64,000 nt of DNA from the NCBI GenBank assembly GCA_049487715.1, contig CP150555.1:124001-188000 (forward strand), read 5' to 3'. Both the position numbers and the translations under genes were made by a program. Below, in pieces: positions 20,136 through 29,542 of this stretch. Each line of letters opens with the position of its first letter. Position 1 is the stretch's first letter. Source of the stretch: Pycnococcus provasolii (lineage: Eukaryota > Chlorophyta > Pseudoscourfieldiophyceae > Pseudoscourfieldiales). Under the pieces are notes generated by a model. That model was not told the origin of the DNA. It saw only the letters and a list, made by a program, of their open reading frames with translations, and did no database searches.

Positions 20136-22223
20136 ATGGCCTCCTCGCTCGCCTTCGCGCGATCTCGCCTCTGCGCATTACGCGAAGCGCTCAACGCCGC
20201 GCAGCAAGCGCACGATGAACAGCTCCTTGTCGTGAAAACCCTCGAGGAATCCGTCGTGCAGCAGCAAGCAGAAGCGCAGGTGGCGGCGCGCGCAAAGGCG
20301 TCGCTTCAGCAGGCGGCGCAGGGAGCGGCGACGGACGCGGGGGGGGCAGCAAGCACAAGCGGACGCGTTCAGTGGGCGGACCAATTCGCTTGGGAGGCGC
20401 ATATGCGAAAGGTGGCTGTCGATAAATTCGCAATACGCGAATTTCGTCCGGCTCAGCGCGAGGCGCTGAACGCGACGATTGCAGGAGCTGACGTCCTTGC
20501 GGTGCTTCCCAGTGGAGGGGGGAAGTCGCTCATTTACTTCGTGCCAGCGGCTATGGATGCCGCAGATGCCGCAGAAGGAAGCAAACATGCGAGCGTGAAG
20601 CGCCGTCGAGGCGTTACGTTTGTGATCTCACCACTCGTTTCGTTGCTGCTCGACCAAGCGAGGCACCTTCAAAGCGCCGGCATTCACTCCGTCGCAATCA
20701 CGGCGAATACGCCACGTGCTGTCGCCGAATCATGCTGGAAGGCTCTCAACGGCTATTCCGCCACAGACGCCGGCGGCTGTGATGTCCCGCGCGTGGTATT
20801 CGTTACGCCTGAACGAGTTGCTAAGTCGAAGAGACTCATCAGCACGCTGACTAGCTTGTACAAGAAAGATGCGCTTGCACGTCTGGTCGTGGATGAGGCG
20901 CATTGTGTCTCTCAGTGGGGGCACGATTACAGGACCGACTACCTCGAGCTGAGCAAACTGAAAACACTCTTCCCTGAGGTTCCTATCCTTGCCGTGACCG
21001 CCACAGCACCACCGCGAGTTGCAAACGACCTTAAGCGGCAGCTTCGCATTAGTGGTTGCGTGGAGCTTCGTACCAGCGTCGATCGACCGAACCTATTTTA
21101 CGAGATTGCACGTAAGGATTCAAGCCCCAAGGTTGCGCTGGCGCAGCTGTGCGCTCTCCTCAAGCAGCAACGCTTCTCTGGAACAGGCATCGTCTTCTGC
21201 GCCACGCAGAGCGAAGTACACACCGTCGCGAATGCGGTGCATGCGTCTGGCACGAGCTGCATCGCGTATCATGCGGGAATGGACGCGGCAGTGCGGGAAT
21301 CTGGGCAAAGCCGATGGTCGAGCGGAAGGGCACGCGTCGCCGTCGCTACCGTCGCTTTTGGACTTGGCATCAACAAACTTGATACGCGCTGGGTCGTACA
21401 CTACTCTCTACCCAAATCTCTTGAGAGCTACTACCAAGAATCTGGACGTGCTGGCCGCGACGGACTGCCCGCTCGATGCCTCTTACTATGGCATGTGAAA
21501 GATGTTCCTCGCTGGTCTTCCATTGTCTACGCGCGCGGCGACCTTGGTTCGGACATGCTCGTCGAGGGTGTGTCTTCGCTGTACGAGATGGCGAGATACG
21601 CAGCGCACGGCGCATGCCGGAGAGCCGCCATTCTGCGTCACTTCGGCGAGACGACAAAGCCACCTCATGCGCGTTGCTGCGACGTATGCGCACGATCAGC
21701 GCGTGGCGAGGCAACTGCCGCGAGTCCCTCCGACGTTGCAGTCAACGCGAACGTATCGCGTGCGCTGACTGTGATAGGAGAGTCGACGGAAAAGCCGCTC
21801 ACGCTCGCGATGGTTGCCGATAAGATGGGATCTGGGAGCAGCAAGGAGAACCGCATCACCAAAGAGCAGCGCGAGGCTATCGCACTGGACCTGCTTTTGG
21901 AGGGACATATGCGAGAAACATTCACCGCAAACGCATATGCGGTGAATGCATACGTCGAGCTGACTGCATCTGGGAGGAGGATGCTGCGCGACTCGTCTCG
22001 TCCAGATGCGCGCTGCCTTTCCGCTGTCTCGTCGATACCTAGTGTGGAGGCGTTGGCCGATATTCCTCCCGCGGATGATGGCAAGGCGGCGGCAGCGGCA
22101 AGCAGCGGCCCCTCACCCTCGCCGGCGAAGCGTGCGCGTCCTTTCGTTCCAGTGGAAATTTCACCTCCACCAGTGGAAGTTGTCACGATTCACGACGACG
22201 ACGACGACGACTTTGTTCGATAG
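20136..22223 (+). CDS. RecQ-family DNA helicase (RECQ1/RecQ-core type)
   Basis: 695 residues. An N-terminal coiled coil (about 1-75) is followed by motif 0 (FAIREFRPAQREALNA), Walker A PSGGGKS, DEAH within VVDEAHCVSQWGHDYR, motif III TATAPP, and motif VI QESGRAGRDG. The RecQ-Ct zinc-binding region shows CRRAAILRHFGE and CCDVC. No HRDC domain is visible. This is a 3'-5' helicase for recombination repair and fork maintenance. The tail has a basic patch (KRARPF) and ends VEVVTIHDDDDDD, the form of a SUMO-interaction motif. The start chosen is MASSLAF; an ATG 57 nt upstream is also possible. Confidence 0.9.
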   Translation: MASSLAFARSRLCALREALNAAQQAHDEQLLVVKTLEESVVQQQAEAQVAARAKASLQQAAQGAATDAGGAASTSGRVQWADQFAWEAHMRKVAVDKFAIREFRPAQREALNATIAGADVLAVLPSGGGKSLIYFVPAAMDAADAAEGSKHASVKRRRGVTFVISPLVSLLLDQARHLQSAGIHSVAITANTPRAVAESCWKALNGYSATDAGGCDVPRVVFVTPERVAKSKRLISTLTSLYKKDALARLVVDEAHCVSQWGHDYRTDYLELSKLKTLFPEVPILAVTATAPPRVANDLKRQLRISGCVELRTSVDRPNLFYEIARKDSSPKVALAQLCALLKQQRFSGTGIVFCATQSEVHTVANAVHASGTSCIAYHAGMDAAVRESGQSRWSSGRARVAVATVAFGLGINKLDTRWVVHYSLPKSLESYYQESGRAGRDGLPARCLLLWHVKDVPRWSSIVYARGDLGSDMLVEGVSSLYEMARYAAHGACRRAAILRHFGETTKPPHARCCDVCARSARGEATAASPSDVAVNANVSRALTVIGESTEKPLTLAMVADKMGSGSSKENRITKEQREAIALDLLLEGHMRETFTANAYAVNAYVELTASGRRMLRDSSRPDARCLSAVSSIPSVEALADIPPADDGKAAAAASSGPSPSPAKRARPFVPVEISPPPVEVVTIHDDDDDDFVR

Positions 22224-23144
22224 ACTACACCTGAGATCCCTCATTCAGTAACGAAGTGTACTTTACTCTGTCCAGCGGTTGTCCATTCACACCATTCACT
22301 TTCACCATTCAGCCCATTCACCGGTGCCATTCACTGCGCGTTTTTGTATATTGCGCAGGTGATTTCGAAGTTTGTATCACTCTATCAGGGCGCTTTCGTA
22401 AGCGTAGTGAGTTCTCCGGTTGCGACTTGTTTTCGTTGCTGTCGTCGCCATCGCCACCAACCGTGCACCAACACGATGACTCAAGGGTCACACTTAACTA
22501 GTCTACTCTACGTACTCTACCTAGAAGAACCCCGTGGTGCAAGCCTGGCACCACGCAGTAAGGGTGGTTGCCGATGTGGCAACGAGGTCCCCAATCAGCG
22601 AATCTCCCTGACCTCGTCACGCCTATGCTCCCTCCCCACTCTCCTACTAGACTATGTACTGCATATTGCGATGTCGACGTCAAAACCCGTCCTCTTCGTA
22701 GAACTATGGACTGTATGAATACACGTCCCTCCTCCCTCCACAGCCTCAATCTTCTGCTAGGGTACCATTTCACCATACACAATTTCCCTCCCAGGCCGTC
22801 TCAGGCCGACCAGATTGTGATCATCTTGCGGGAAGGGAATTCCAATTGGTTACTTGAAATCGTCAGTCTAGTGCTCCATCTTTCTTTCTGCGTCTGCTGC
22901 GATCAGTGCGATGACCATTGAGTGCGTCGATTGCCTTGGCCTTCGCCTTGGCCTTTGCATTGCCGCGTCCTCCTCCGACGCGTTGGGGGGCCGGGGGGGG
23001 TAAAGGTACCGGAGGCCCCTCCTTCAAGGCTCCAGCTCATCATCCGAACCTCGGAGGAGCAGGCGGAGCAGGCACGGACACGTACAGTACGTAGTTTGGG
23101 CCTTTTAACTTGGCCCTTAAATTGGTTCGTGTTGGTTATCTCTT
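22224..23144. other. Intergenic, no gene recognised
   Basis: 921 nt between two rightward genes. It contains CATTCAC repeats (22285-22335) and a G-rich run (about 22985-23002). Short frames here have no coding character. Confidence 0.5.
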
Positions 23145-24128
23145 ATGGCGTCTCTGCATTTGAACTCGGAGGAGAACTCCGAGGAGGAGTGGGAACTTGT
23201 TGACTACCTTGTGGACATCGACCTTGGGCTGGGGGGTGGTGAAAATGTTGTGGAACATTACGAGGAAGTTAAGATGCCCGTTATCGGCGCATTCGGAGCG
23301 GGGGAGCAAACCAGCGCATTGGACAACTTAACTTGTGCTGAGGGGGAGGGACAGGAAGCTGAGGAGGATGTGGGGGAGGATGAGGAGGAGATTTCCTCGA
23401 AAGATTCTCCTCACGACAATGTGCAGCAAGCGTCCAACGTGGAACGCACAAGCACAAACCAAACGCAGCAGAGAGATGACCAACCGCAAATGGACACGCA
23501 GGATTTTCACAGCGACTGCGTCATGTGCAGGTCGACGTCGGCTTTCGTCGCGCAGGTCATATTCGTCGGAGTTGCCTTTGTAGCTGTGATGGCTACACAC
23601 GCGCCATTTGCGCAGCCAGCTCGGCCGACGCTGACATCACCACCGACGTCGTACCACAACGCACCGGAAGTCGCCGCTATCCCAATGCCGCCCCGTGCAC
23701 CGACGAGGAGGCCGAAGCCAACGCCGGCGCCGGCACCGCAGCCTGCACTGGCGCCCAGCCGTGTTCGGGAGGCAATTGCACCTTCACCAGTGCGTCCAGC
23801 AATTGCTCCACCGTTGGAGAAGAGGAATCAGACGTCGCTCACAGCTACAGTGTCGTATTCGCTCGTTCCTGTGCCCGAGCACGGAACGCCGGTCGAAAAA
23901 GCCGCGAGGAGGCGCGCAAGCCAGCCTCAAGCTGCAGCATTGCCTTCCGAGCTCAGTCAGCTCGGACCTGTGCCAGCACCTTGTGTTTTGTGTATTTTGG
24001 GACATGCTACGGCGTGCCCGCGGTGTGCAGTCCCGGTGTATGCGATGCTTGGCATTCGCGGTGACGAGTTTCGGCGTACTGCGGCGCTCATCTCGTCAAC
24101 GGGAGGTACGTTGTGCAGCGCGTATTAG
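23145..24128 (+). CDS. Single-pass acidic membrane protein with AIM/LIR-like motif, candidate ATG8-interacting protein
   Basis: 327 residues. The N-terminus holds SEEEWELV (W16-x-x-V19 preceded by four acidic or Ser residues), a textbook ATG8-interacting motif, with a second possible one at YEEV. The region up to about residue 125 is highly acidic. One TM helix follows (FVAQVIFVGVAFVAVMA), then a Pro-rich linker and a C-terminal part with CVLC and CPRC, which may bind zinc. Plant ATI1/ATI2 have the same plan of disordered N-terminus with AIM plus one TM, but no sequence homology beyond that can be shown here, so the functional idea is inference. Confidence 0.5.
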   Translation: MASLHLNSEENSEEEWELVDYLVDIDLGLGGGENVVEHYEEVKMPVIGAFGAGEQTSALDNLTCAEGEGQEAEEDVGEDEEEISSKDSPHDNVQQASNVERTSTNQTQQRDDQPQMDTQDFHSDCVMCRSTSAFVAQVIFVGVAFVAVMATHAPFAQPARPTLTSPPTSYHNAPEVAAIPMPPRAPTRRPKPTPAPAPQPALAPSRVREAIAPSPVRPAIAPPLEKRNQTSLTATVSYSLVPVPEHGTPVEKAARRRASQPQAAALPSELSQLGPVPAPCVLCILGHATACPRCAVPVYAMLGIRGDEFRRTAALISSTGGTLCSAY

Positions 24129-25329
24129 AAGTTGCTTTCGGGAAAGAAAACGGAGATGCGGAGGTTTGGTGGGGAGAGTGTGTTATAGAGAAGCCGCGAC
24201 ATTATCTTCTACTTACAGCACGCGCGTTATGCTTAGTGTGTTTTGCTCCTTGTAGTCAAAGTCGTTCCACCTCAAGGTTTCGCATTGCGGTCAAGCGGCA
24301 CGAAATCATTCCACTTCACGCATCTTGTAAGAGTCGAGACGTCTTGTTGGCTCACTCACTCACCGCCTCATGTGAAGCAGTGCTTGCCCCCGCCGGCCGC
24401 ACCGGTCAACACAGCGCCAGTGTCTGTTGTTGTATTTTCCCTCCCAAGTGGTTAAACCTTTAACTGCGCGCGTTGCCCTTACCTCGTGATGCAAGTCGTG
24501 CAAGGAGTGGTCGCGGCGAAAGGAAGACCAAAAGGGCAAGTTGCGTGACTTCCCCAAAAGAAAAAACCCGAATGTGAACTTCTTGCAAAGGCAAACCCCC
24601 AACTCCCTCGTCCAAAAATCCCATTGCAAATTCGCAATGTCCATCGCCAAGGCCCAATTGCCCAAACAAAGGCAGCAGTGAAAGACCGTTCAGAGAGGCC
24701 TGAGCAGCATCATCGACAAACGAACCTCAACGCGGGCTACATTCTTGCTTGTAGCCTTGGTCTTCGTTCTTCGTCCTCGTTCTTCGTCTGATGGATGCCT
24801 GCGAGGAACGGAACGGCCGTGAGAACAAGCCTCACAGGTCTCACTCGTGAGCCGAGAGCGAAGCCAACTCGCCTGCAAGGCTGCAACTCGCCTTGGCGGA
24901 ATCGCATCGCATCGCAAGCCTTGGACTTGGACTAACCCTCGTCTACGCCTCTACGGTCGTGGTGTGGAACTCTCTCTCTCTCCGTCTCTCGCTAATTCGA
25001 TGGCATTGCGAGTCTTCTCGAGGAAGGCCGCACTCCGGTCGCGTAGTCTCCCAGTGCAGGAGGAGTCCCACCGGAGGCAACACACCCGGCAACCTCAGGC
25101 AACCTCCTAGGTGGTGGAGCTCTCCGTCCTGTTCTTGTCGCCGCTGCTCCGGGTTCCACTCGCACACACTTCCCCTTGGGCCCCAAACCAAACCCGGGGA
25201 ACCTTAAGGCCGGCCATTATTGCGCGAACGTCGTTTGTTTGTCCTCACTCTCACTCACTCTCTCTCCGAGGGTCTGCGGCCGCTTAAGCCTCAAGGTCTC
25301 TTTGTTTGTTTGCTTATTACCTCGTCCGG
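24129..25329. other. Intergenic, no gene recognised
   Basis: 1.2 kb between rightward genes. A GTTCTTCGTCCTCGTTCTTCGTC duplication lies at 24760-24790 and a CTCACTCTCACTCACTCTCTCTC tract (about 25243-25266) before the p28 gene. No frame with coding character was found. Confidence 0.5.
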
Positions 25330-26043
25330 ATGATCCCTCCGCTGCAGTCTCTCGTGAAGTATGACAGCCCTGTGCTCGTCAGCACGAACAAGGACAAGAA
25401 GGGCGCCAAGGGGAAGGGAAAACTGCCGCCCGTCGAAACCAAGCCCAACCTCACGCCCACCGAGGATATCCTCAACTCCATTCTGCCGCCGCGCGAGTGG
25501 ACCGAGGAAGGACAGCTGTGGGTGCAGTACGTCGCCTCGACGCCGGCGACGCGACTCGACGTCATCAACCTGCAGGAGTCGCTCGACCTCCAGCTGCAGC
25601 AGAGGCAGGCGCGAGAGACGGGCATCTGCCCCGTGCGAGAGGAACTATACGCGCAGTGCTTCGACGAACTCATCAGGCAGGTCACCATCAACTGCGCCGA
25701 GCGAGGTCTGCTGCTTCTGCGCGTTCGCGACGAGATGCGCATGACCATCGCCGCATACCAAACGCTCTACGAAAGCAGCGTGGCGTTCGGCATGCGCAAG
25801 GCGCTGCAGACGGAGCAGGGCAAGAGCGACATGGAGCAACACATCCAGCAGCTCGAGGCGGAGTCAAGGGACCTCGAACGCCAGGTGGGTGAGTGGCGCG
25901 TGAAGTGCGAGAGCGTGGAGAAGCGTGAGGCGGAGAGGCGCAAGAATGAGGAGGAGAACCACAAGAAGGAGGTGGCGTTCCTGACCAACAAGGCAAAGCA
26001 GCTGCAGCACCAGCTCGAGCAGTTCCTCGCGCCGAAGAAATAG
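25330..26043 (+). CDS. Axonemal dynein light intermediate chain p28 (DNALI1/IDA4)
   Basis: 237 residues, close to the ~250 usual for the family. The N-terminus MIPPLQSLVKYDSPVLVS followed by NKDKKGAKGKGK is the p28 signature, as are ILNSILPPREW and the region CFDELIRQVTINCAERGLLLLRVRDE. The last 100 residues are a continuous coiled coil. p28 dimerises on single-headed inner-arm dyneins (subspecies a, c, d) of motile cilia. The first ATG after the upstream in-frame stop is used. TGTAA follows 17 nt after the stop codon. Confidence 0.93.
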   Translation: MIPPLQSLVKYDSPVLVSTNKDKKGAKGKGKLPPVETKPNLTPTEDILNSILPPREWTEEGQLWVQYVASTPATRLDVINLQESLDLQLQQRQARETGICPVREELYAQCFDELIRQVTINCAERGLLLLRVRDEMRMTIAAYQTLYESSVAFGMRKALQTEQGKSDMEQHIQQLEAESRDLERQVGEWRVKCESVEKREAERRKNEEENHKKEVAFLTNKAKQLQHQLEQFLAPKK

Positions 26044-26292
26044 GCGTGCTCGCGCGACGTGTAACTGGGCCATTTCTCAAAGTCTCAAGTGTTCTTCACG
26101 AACGCTTACAAAACCTGTGAAACTAGTCGGACCAAGACGACGCGTGCGCTGTCGAAGCAACACACCGCGCGCGCGCGAATCAACGACGACTTAATTTCAA
26201 TTTTCACCCCACCAAAAAAGAAAGAAAAACCAACGCGCACAAACACCTAATCCAGCTAGAGCAAATTTCATTCTTGCAGATAAGACTTAGCT

Positions 26293-28443
26293 CTACGCAG
26301 CCACCGTGTCACCGCCGCTGATGTAGGACCACAAGCCTCCGCCTCCGCCACTCGACTTCTCCTCCTCCTCCACGCGCTTGCGAAGCAGCGTCGCCTCCTT
26401 CTCCAGACCCTTCGACTTGTCGAGAGCCTCCTTGAGCTCAGCCACCTCCACTTCCAGACGCATCACATGAGCACGAGCATCCTCCAACGCCTCCTTCGTC
26501 GCAGCATGTGCGCTTTCCTCCGCGCTCAGCGAAGCCTGCGCAGTCTGCAGCTGCTTGCGCATCAGCGCCACCTCCTTCGTTGCCGCGTGTTCCGCGCGAG
26601 TGTCGGAGGACGTCGGCAACGGCTCCGAGGCTGCTGGCTGCGCCTTCTGAGGCGTCGTAGCCTTCCGCGGCGAGGGCTTTGGTGGTGTTGCCACAGGAGT
26701 TGCAGAGGTGGCGAGCTTGGCAGGCGAGGCGGCGGCGTTGTCGTCTTTGACGGACATGAAGTGCATGCCCGTTCCATCACCCGTGGGAACAGCCACCATC
26801 TTCTCCACAGGTGCCTCCGCGGCACCGTTCTCGTCTACAGCGTCGTCGTACGGCGCCTCGGCGGGGATTTTTAGAACCGCCACGTCGTTGCGGTACGTTC
26901 CGTCGTACCCGCCGAATATCAGACAGCTACCGGCAGCATCGTCGAACGCGCACCCAAATCCTTCGCGAGCCACCGCCTCGCCGCGGCATTCCACCAAGTA
27001 CGTCCACGACGGGTTGTACGGCGTTCCCGAGGCGACGCACTCGAGAAGCGCCTCGCGCATGTTGAAGATTGCCCACACGTCGTCAAGGCTGCGCTTTCCG
27101 TCGCCGCCGCCGAGTACGACGAGGTCGCGCCCACCATTTGCGCAGATGGCGGCGTGTCCAGCTCTTTCGGACGGCGCGTAAAGCAGCCGGATGTCGCGGG
27201 GCGTGCTCTGAGAAAGCTGAAGCCATGTCATCGTCGCGGCATCCAACACGTGAAGGTCAGACGAGACGTTGCTGCCTACGGCACCGCCTCCGCCAAAGTA
27301 CGCGACAAAGCGCGCGCCAATCGCGGCGGATGCGGCGTTGGACAGCGGCGGCGGCGGCTTGGCGCCGCCGCACGGCGGGCTCGACCACTCCGCGAGCGGC
27401 GTTCCGCGCTCGTCAACCATCGACCCTCCGCCAGCACCGTGTAGCTTCGACACGTCCAGCACGCAGATGTCGGCAAGCACAGTTCGTCGCGTCGGCTCAC
27501 CGTTCCTTGCGTCCTTGTCGTACATCGCCTCTCCCCCAAACACAATCACGCGCGCACCTCCGCCGAATGCGACGAGGTTCGCGCAGTGTCCACACCTGGC
27601 GACGGGCGCCTCGCCGCCGCACGGAACGCGCTCCCACGAGGGAAGCGTCTGCGGCGCGGGCGAGACGCGCACGCGCCACACCTCCAGCGTGGTTGGCGCG
27701 GCGGCGCCACGCACACGTCCGCCGAGTGCGTACACGAATCCCCCGAGCGCGATGAGCCTTGCTCCTGCCGTCGGCGGCGGTCCCACTTCCGGGTCCGGGC
27801 GCACGGCGGCTGGCGACCACGTTCCCGTGCCGAGCGTAAGCGCGTGTGCGTCGTTCGCGCGACGGCTTGACCTCGCGCCTCCAAAAATGAACAGCTGTCT
27901 CTGCGTCGTTGTGCCAGCGAGCGTGCACCCCGTGTCTGTCCTGGGTGCCGGCGCGATGCCGTTGGTGGTCATCTCGCACCACCCGTCGCTTGCGGACTGG
28001 TTCGTCGCTGGCCACCCTGTTCCTGCTCCACCGGAAGTTGCCGATGCAGCTGACGTGGCTGGCGCGTTTGACGACTCCAGAGGAGGCGCCGCTTCCGCTT
28101 TTTGGATAGCCTGCGAGATCTGCGAAGGTTCCAAGGTATCGACCCACGATGCTCCTGCATCCTCTTCAACGGTTCGCACGTATAGTCGCATGGCTTCCAT
28201 GGGTGGCATGTTCCCCAGTTGGTTCCACGATTGCCACTTGGCCGCGTCGACGACGTTCCACGACCACGGCTTTGGTGAGTTGCACGGTCCTGAGAGCGCT
28301 TGCTGTGAGAGCGCCCAGAGCACGAGTCTCGTTTCGTCTGAGAGAGGGGGCAGAGAGGATGCTTCATGACCAGCGGGCCAGATGGCGTCAACGAAATGAA
28401 CGGCGGCGTAGAAGCGCGCGGGGTACGTCAGGGACGACGCCAT
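26293..28443 (-). CDS. Kelch-repeat acyl-CoA-binding protein (plant ACBP4/5-like)
   Basis: 716 residues. Residues 1-100 form an acyl-CoA-binding domain: YPARFYAAV, LVLWALSQQALSGPCNSPKPWSW, AKWQSWNQLGNMPPMEAM and YVRTVEEDA. Kelch blades follow (about 165-510) with repeated GG-x-x-YxxD-type turns and a beta-propeller pattern (LFIFGGARSSRRAN; VIVFGGEAMYD; CLIFGGYDGTYRND). A Pro/Thr linker leads to a C-terminal coiled coil (about 605-695). This matches the architecture of cytosolic plant ACBP4/ACBP5, which carry long-chain acyl-CoA esters. The start used is MASSLTYP; the open frame upstream lacks coding character. Confidence 0.9.
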   Translation of the reverse strand: MASSLTYPARFYAAVHFVDAIWPAGHEASSLPPLSDETRLVLWALSQQALSGPCNSPKPWSWNVVDAAKWQSWNQLGNMPPMEAMRLYVRTVEEDAGASWVDTLEPSQISQAIQKAEAAPPLESSNAPATSAASATSGGAGTGWPATNQSASDGWCEMTTNGIAPAPRTDTGCTLAGTTTQRQLFIFGGARSSRRANDAHALTLGTGTWSPAAVRPDPEVGPPPTAGARLIALGGFVYALGGRVRGAAAPTTLEVWRVRVSPAPQTLPSWERVPCGGEAPVARCGHCANLVAFGGGARVIVFGGEAMYDKDARNGEPTRRTVLADICVLDVSKLHGAGGGSMVDERGTPLAEWSSPPCGGAKPPPPLSNAASAAIGARFVAYFGGGGAVGSNVSSDLHVLDAATMTWLQLSQSTPRDIRLLYAPSERAGHAAICANGGRDLVVLGGGDGKRSLDDVWAIFNMREALLECVASGTPYNPSWTYLVECRGEAVAREGFGCAFDDAAGSCLIFGGYDGTYRNDVAVLKIPAEAPYDDAVDENGAAEAPVEKMVAVPTGDGTGMHFMSVKDDNAAASPAKLATSATPVATPPKPSPRKATTPQKAQPAASEPLPTSSDTRAEHAATKEVALMRKQLQTAQASLSAEESAHAATKEALEDARAHVMRLEVEVAELKEALDKSKGLEKEATLLRKRVEEEEKSSGGGGGLWSYISGGDTVAA

Positions 28444-29542
28444 GGATCTGCTTAGAACTAACGCGCAGTGCACCACCTGCTTTACGGGACTTCGGTCTGT
28501 CTGCGGAATAAATCTGTGGGATGGCGGAACCAACATAGACTATGCGCGCGCACACTACTAACCCTAACCCTAGCTAACCCTAGGTTAGGGGGCGTGCCCG
28601 AACCCTAATAGTAACCCTAAGAGTAACCCTAGCCCTAATAATCTCATTCCCTTTCCGTCTTTATTTTTTAACTCGTCCTCTGAAGGCCGGCCGTCAGCGT
28701 TCTTTTCGTGGTTCGTTCGCTGTTCGTCCCTTCGTGGTGGTTCGTTCTCGCCTTCCCGCTGGTATGAATCGTTTAGTACTCGACCTTCGTCATGGTCTTC
28801 TTCTGAGTTCTGACTCTTCTCGCCAGTACTCGTACACGTGCGACAGAATAATATCCACGACCTTCACAAAAACAAAAAAATCGTCACGCTCGAGATTCTC
28901 GTAATTTAATTTCAGGTATTCCGTCGTCTTGTCGTCATGTGCTCTTGCCGTCTTGCCGTCGCTCTAAGGTTATTTTCCCTCATTTTATGTAATTTTTCAA
29001 CTCGATTTTGTTTCTGCACAGTGCACACCCGTAGGAAGTACATGCAAAGAGCAAAGAAACAAAACAAAACAAGGAAATATGTAGAAGATTATTGTGTTAA
29101 AATTTAGCTGCGGAATTTTCCCCCAAAGAGATGAAGTTCTGCATGGTCATCATGACGGACATACAACCGAACCCGACCATAGTTCTTACGAAGTAAACCA
29201 GAACGGCAGCCACCACCTCAGGACAGTAGGGCCCTAACCAAACCCTTGGCAGCCCGGGAAGGGCACCCGGTTGGTTGGCCGCTGGCTGGTCGCTGATGCC
29301 ACCTGTCTGGCGCAGGTTTTGTTTTCTTGCCCGGCAACAGCCTTCGCCTTCGCCTTTTCTAGGGTTGCTCCCAGGGGATGTTCCAGCCACCTCGCCGCCG
29401 CGCCCGAGTCCCTCCCCCCAGGCCCAGCCCCCCACCGGGTTCATTGCAGTCTCACCATACACCACACAGTCCTTATTGTCTCAGAACCGCTGCCACAAGA
29501 CACGTGCTTCGTCACTGTCATTGCCATCCTCTCCTTCTCAGG
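28444..29542. promoter_or_regulatory. Divergent spacer with telomere-type repeats
   Basis: Bases 28557-28640 hold interrupted CCCTAA units in both orientations (ACCCTAGG/CCTAGGTTAGGG), 113 nt upstream of the ACBP start. The rest, up to the TerC gene, holds GTTCG/CTTCG-rich DNA and an A-rich patch (29045-29075); no gene was found. The TerC frame is open from an ATG at 29378. Confidence 0.6.

Noticed and set aside
22344-22718. 124-codon frame
   Set aside because: Mixed composition with Cys/His/Ser runs and no domain; probably chance.
27269-28369. 366-codon plus-strand frame inside kelch-ACBP
   Set aside because: Antisense shadow; the minus strand encodes an intact ACB domain and kelch blades.
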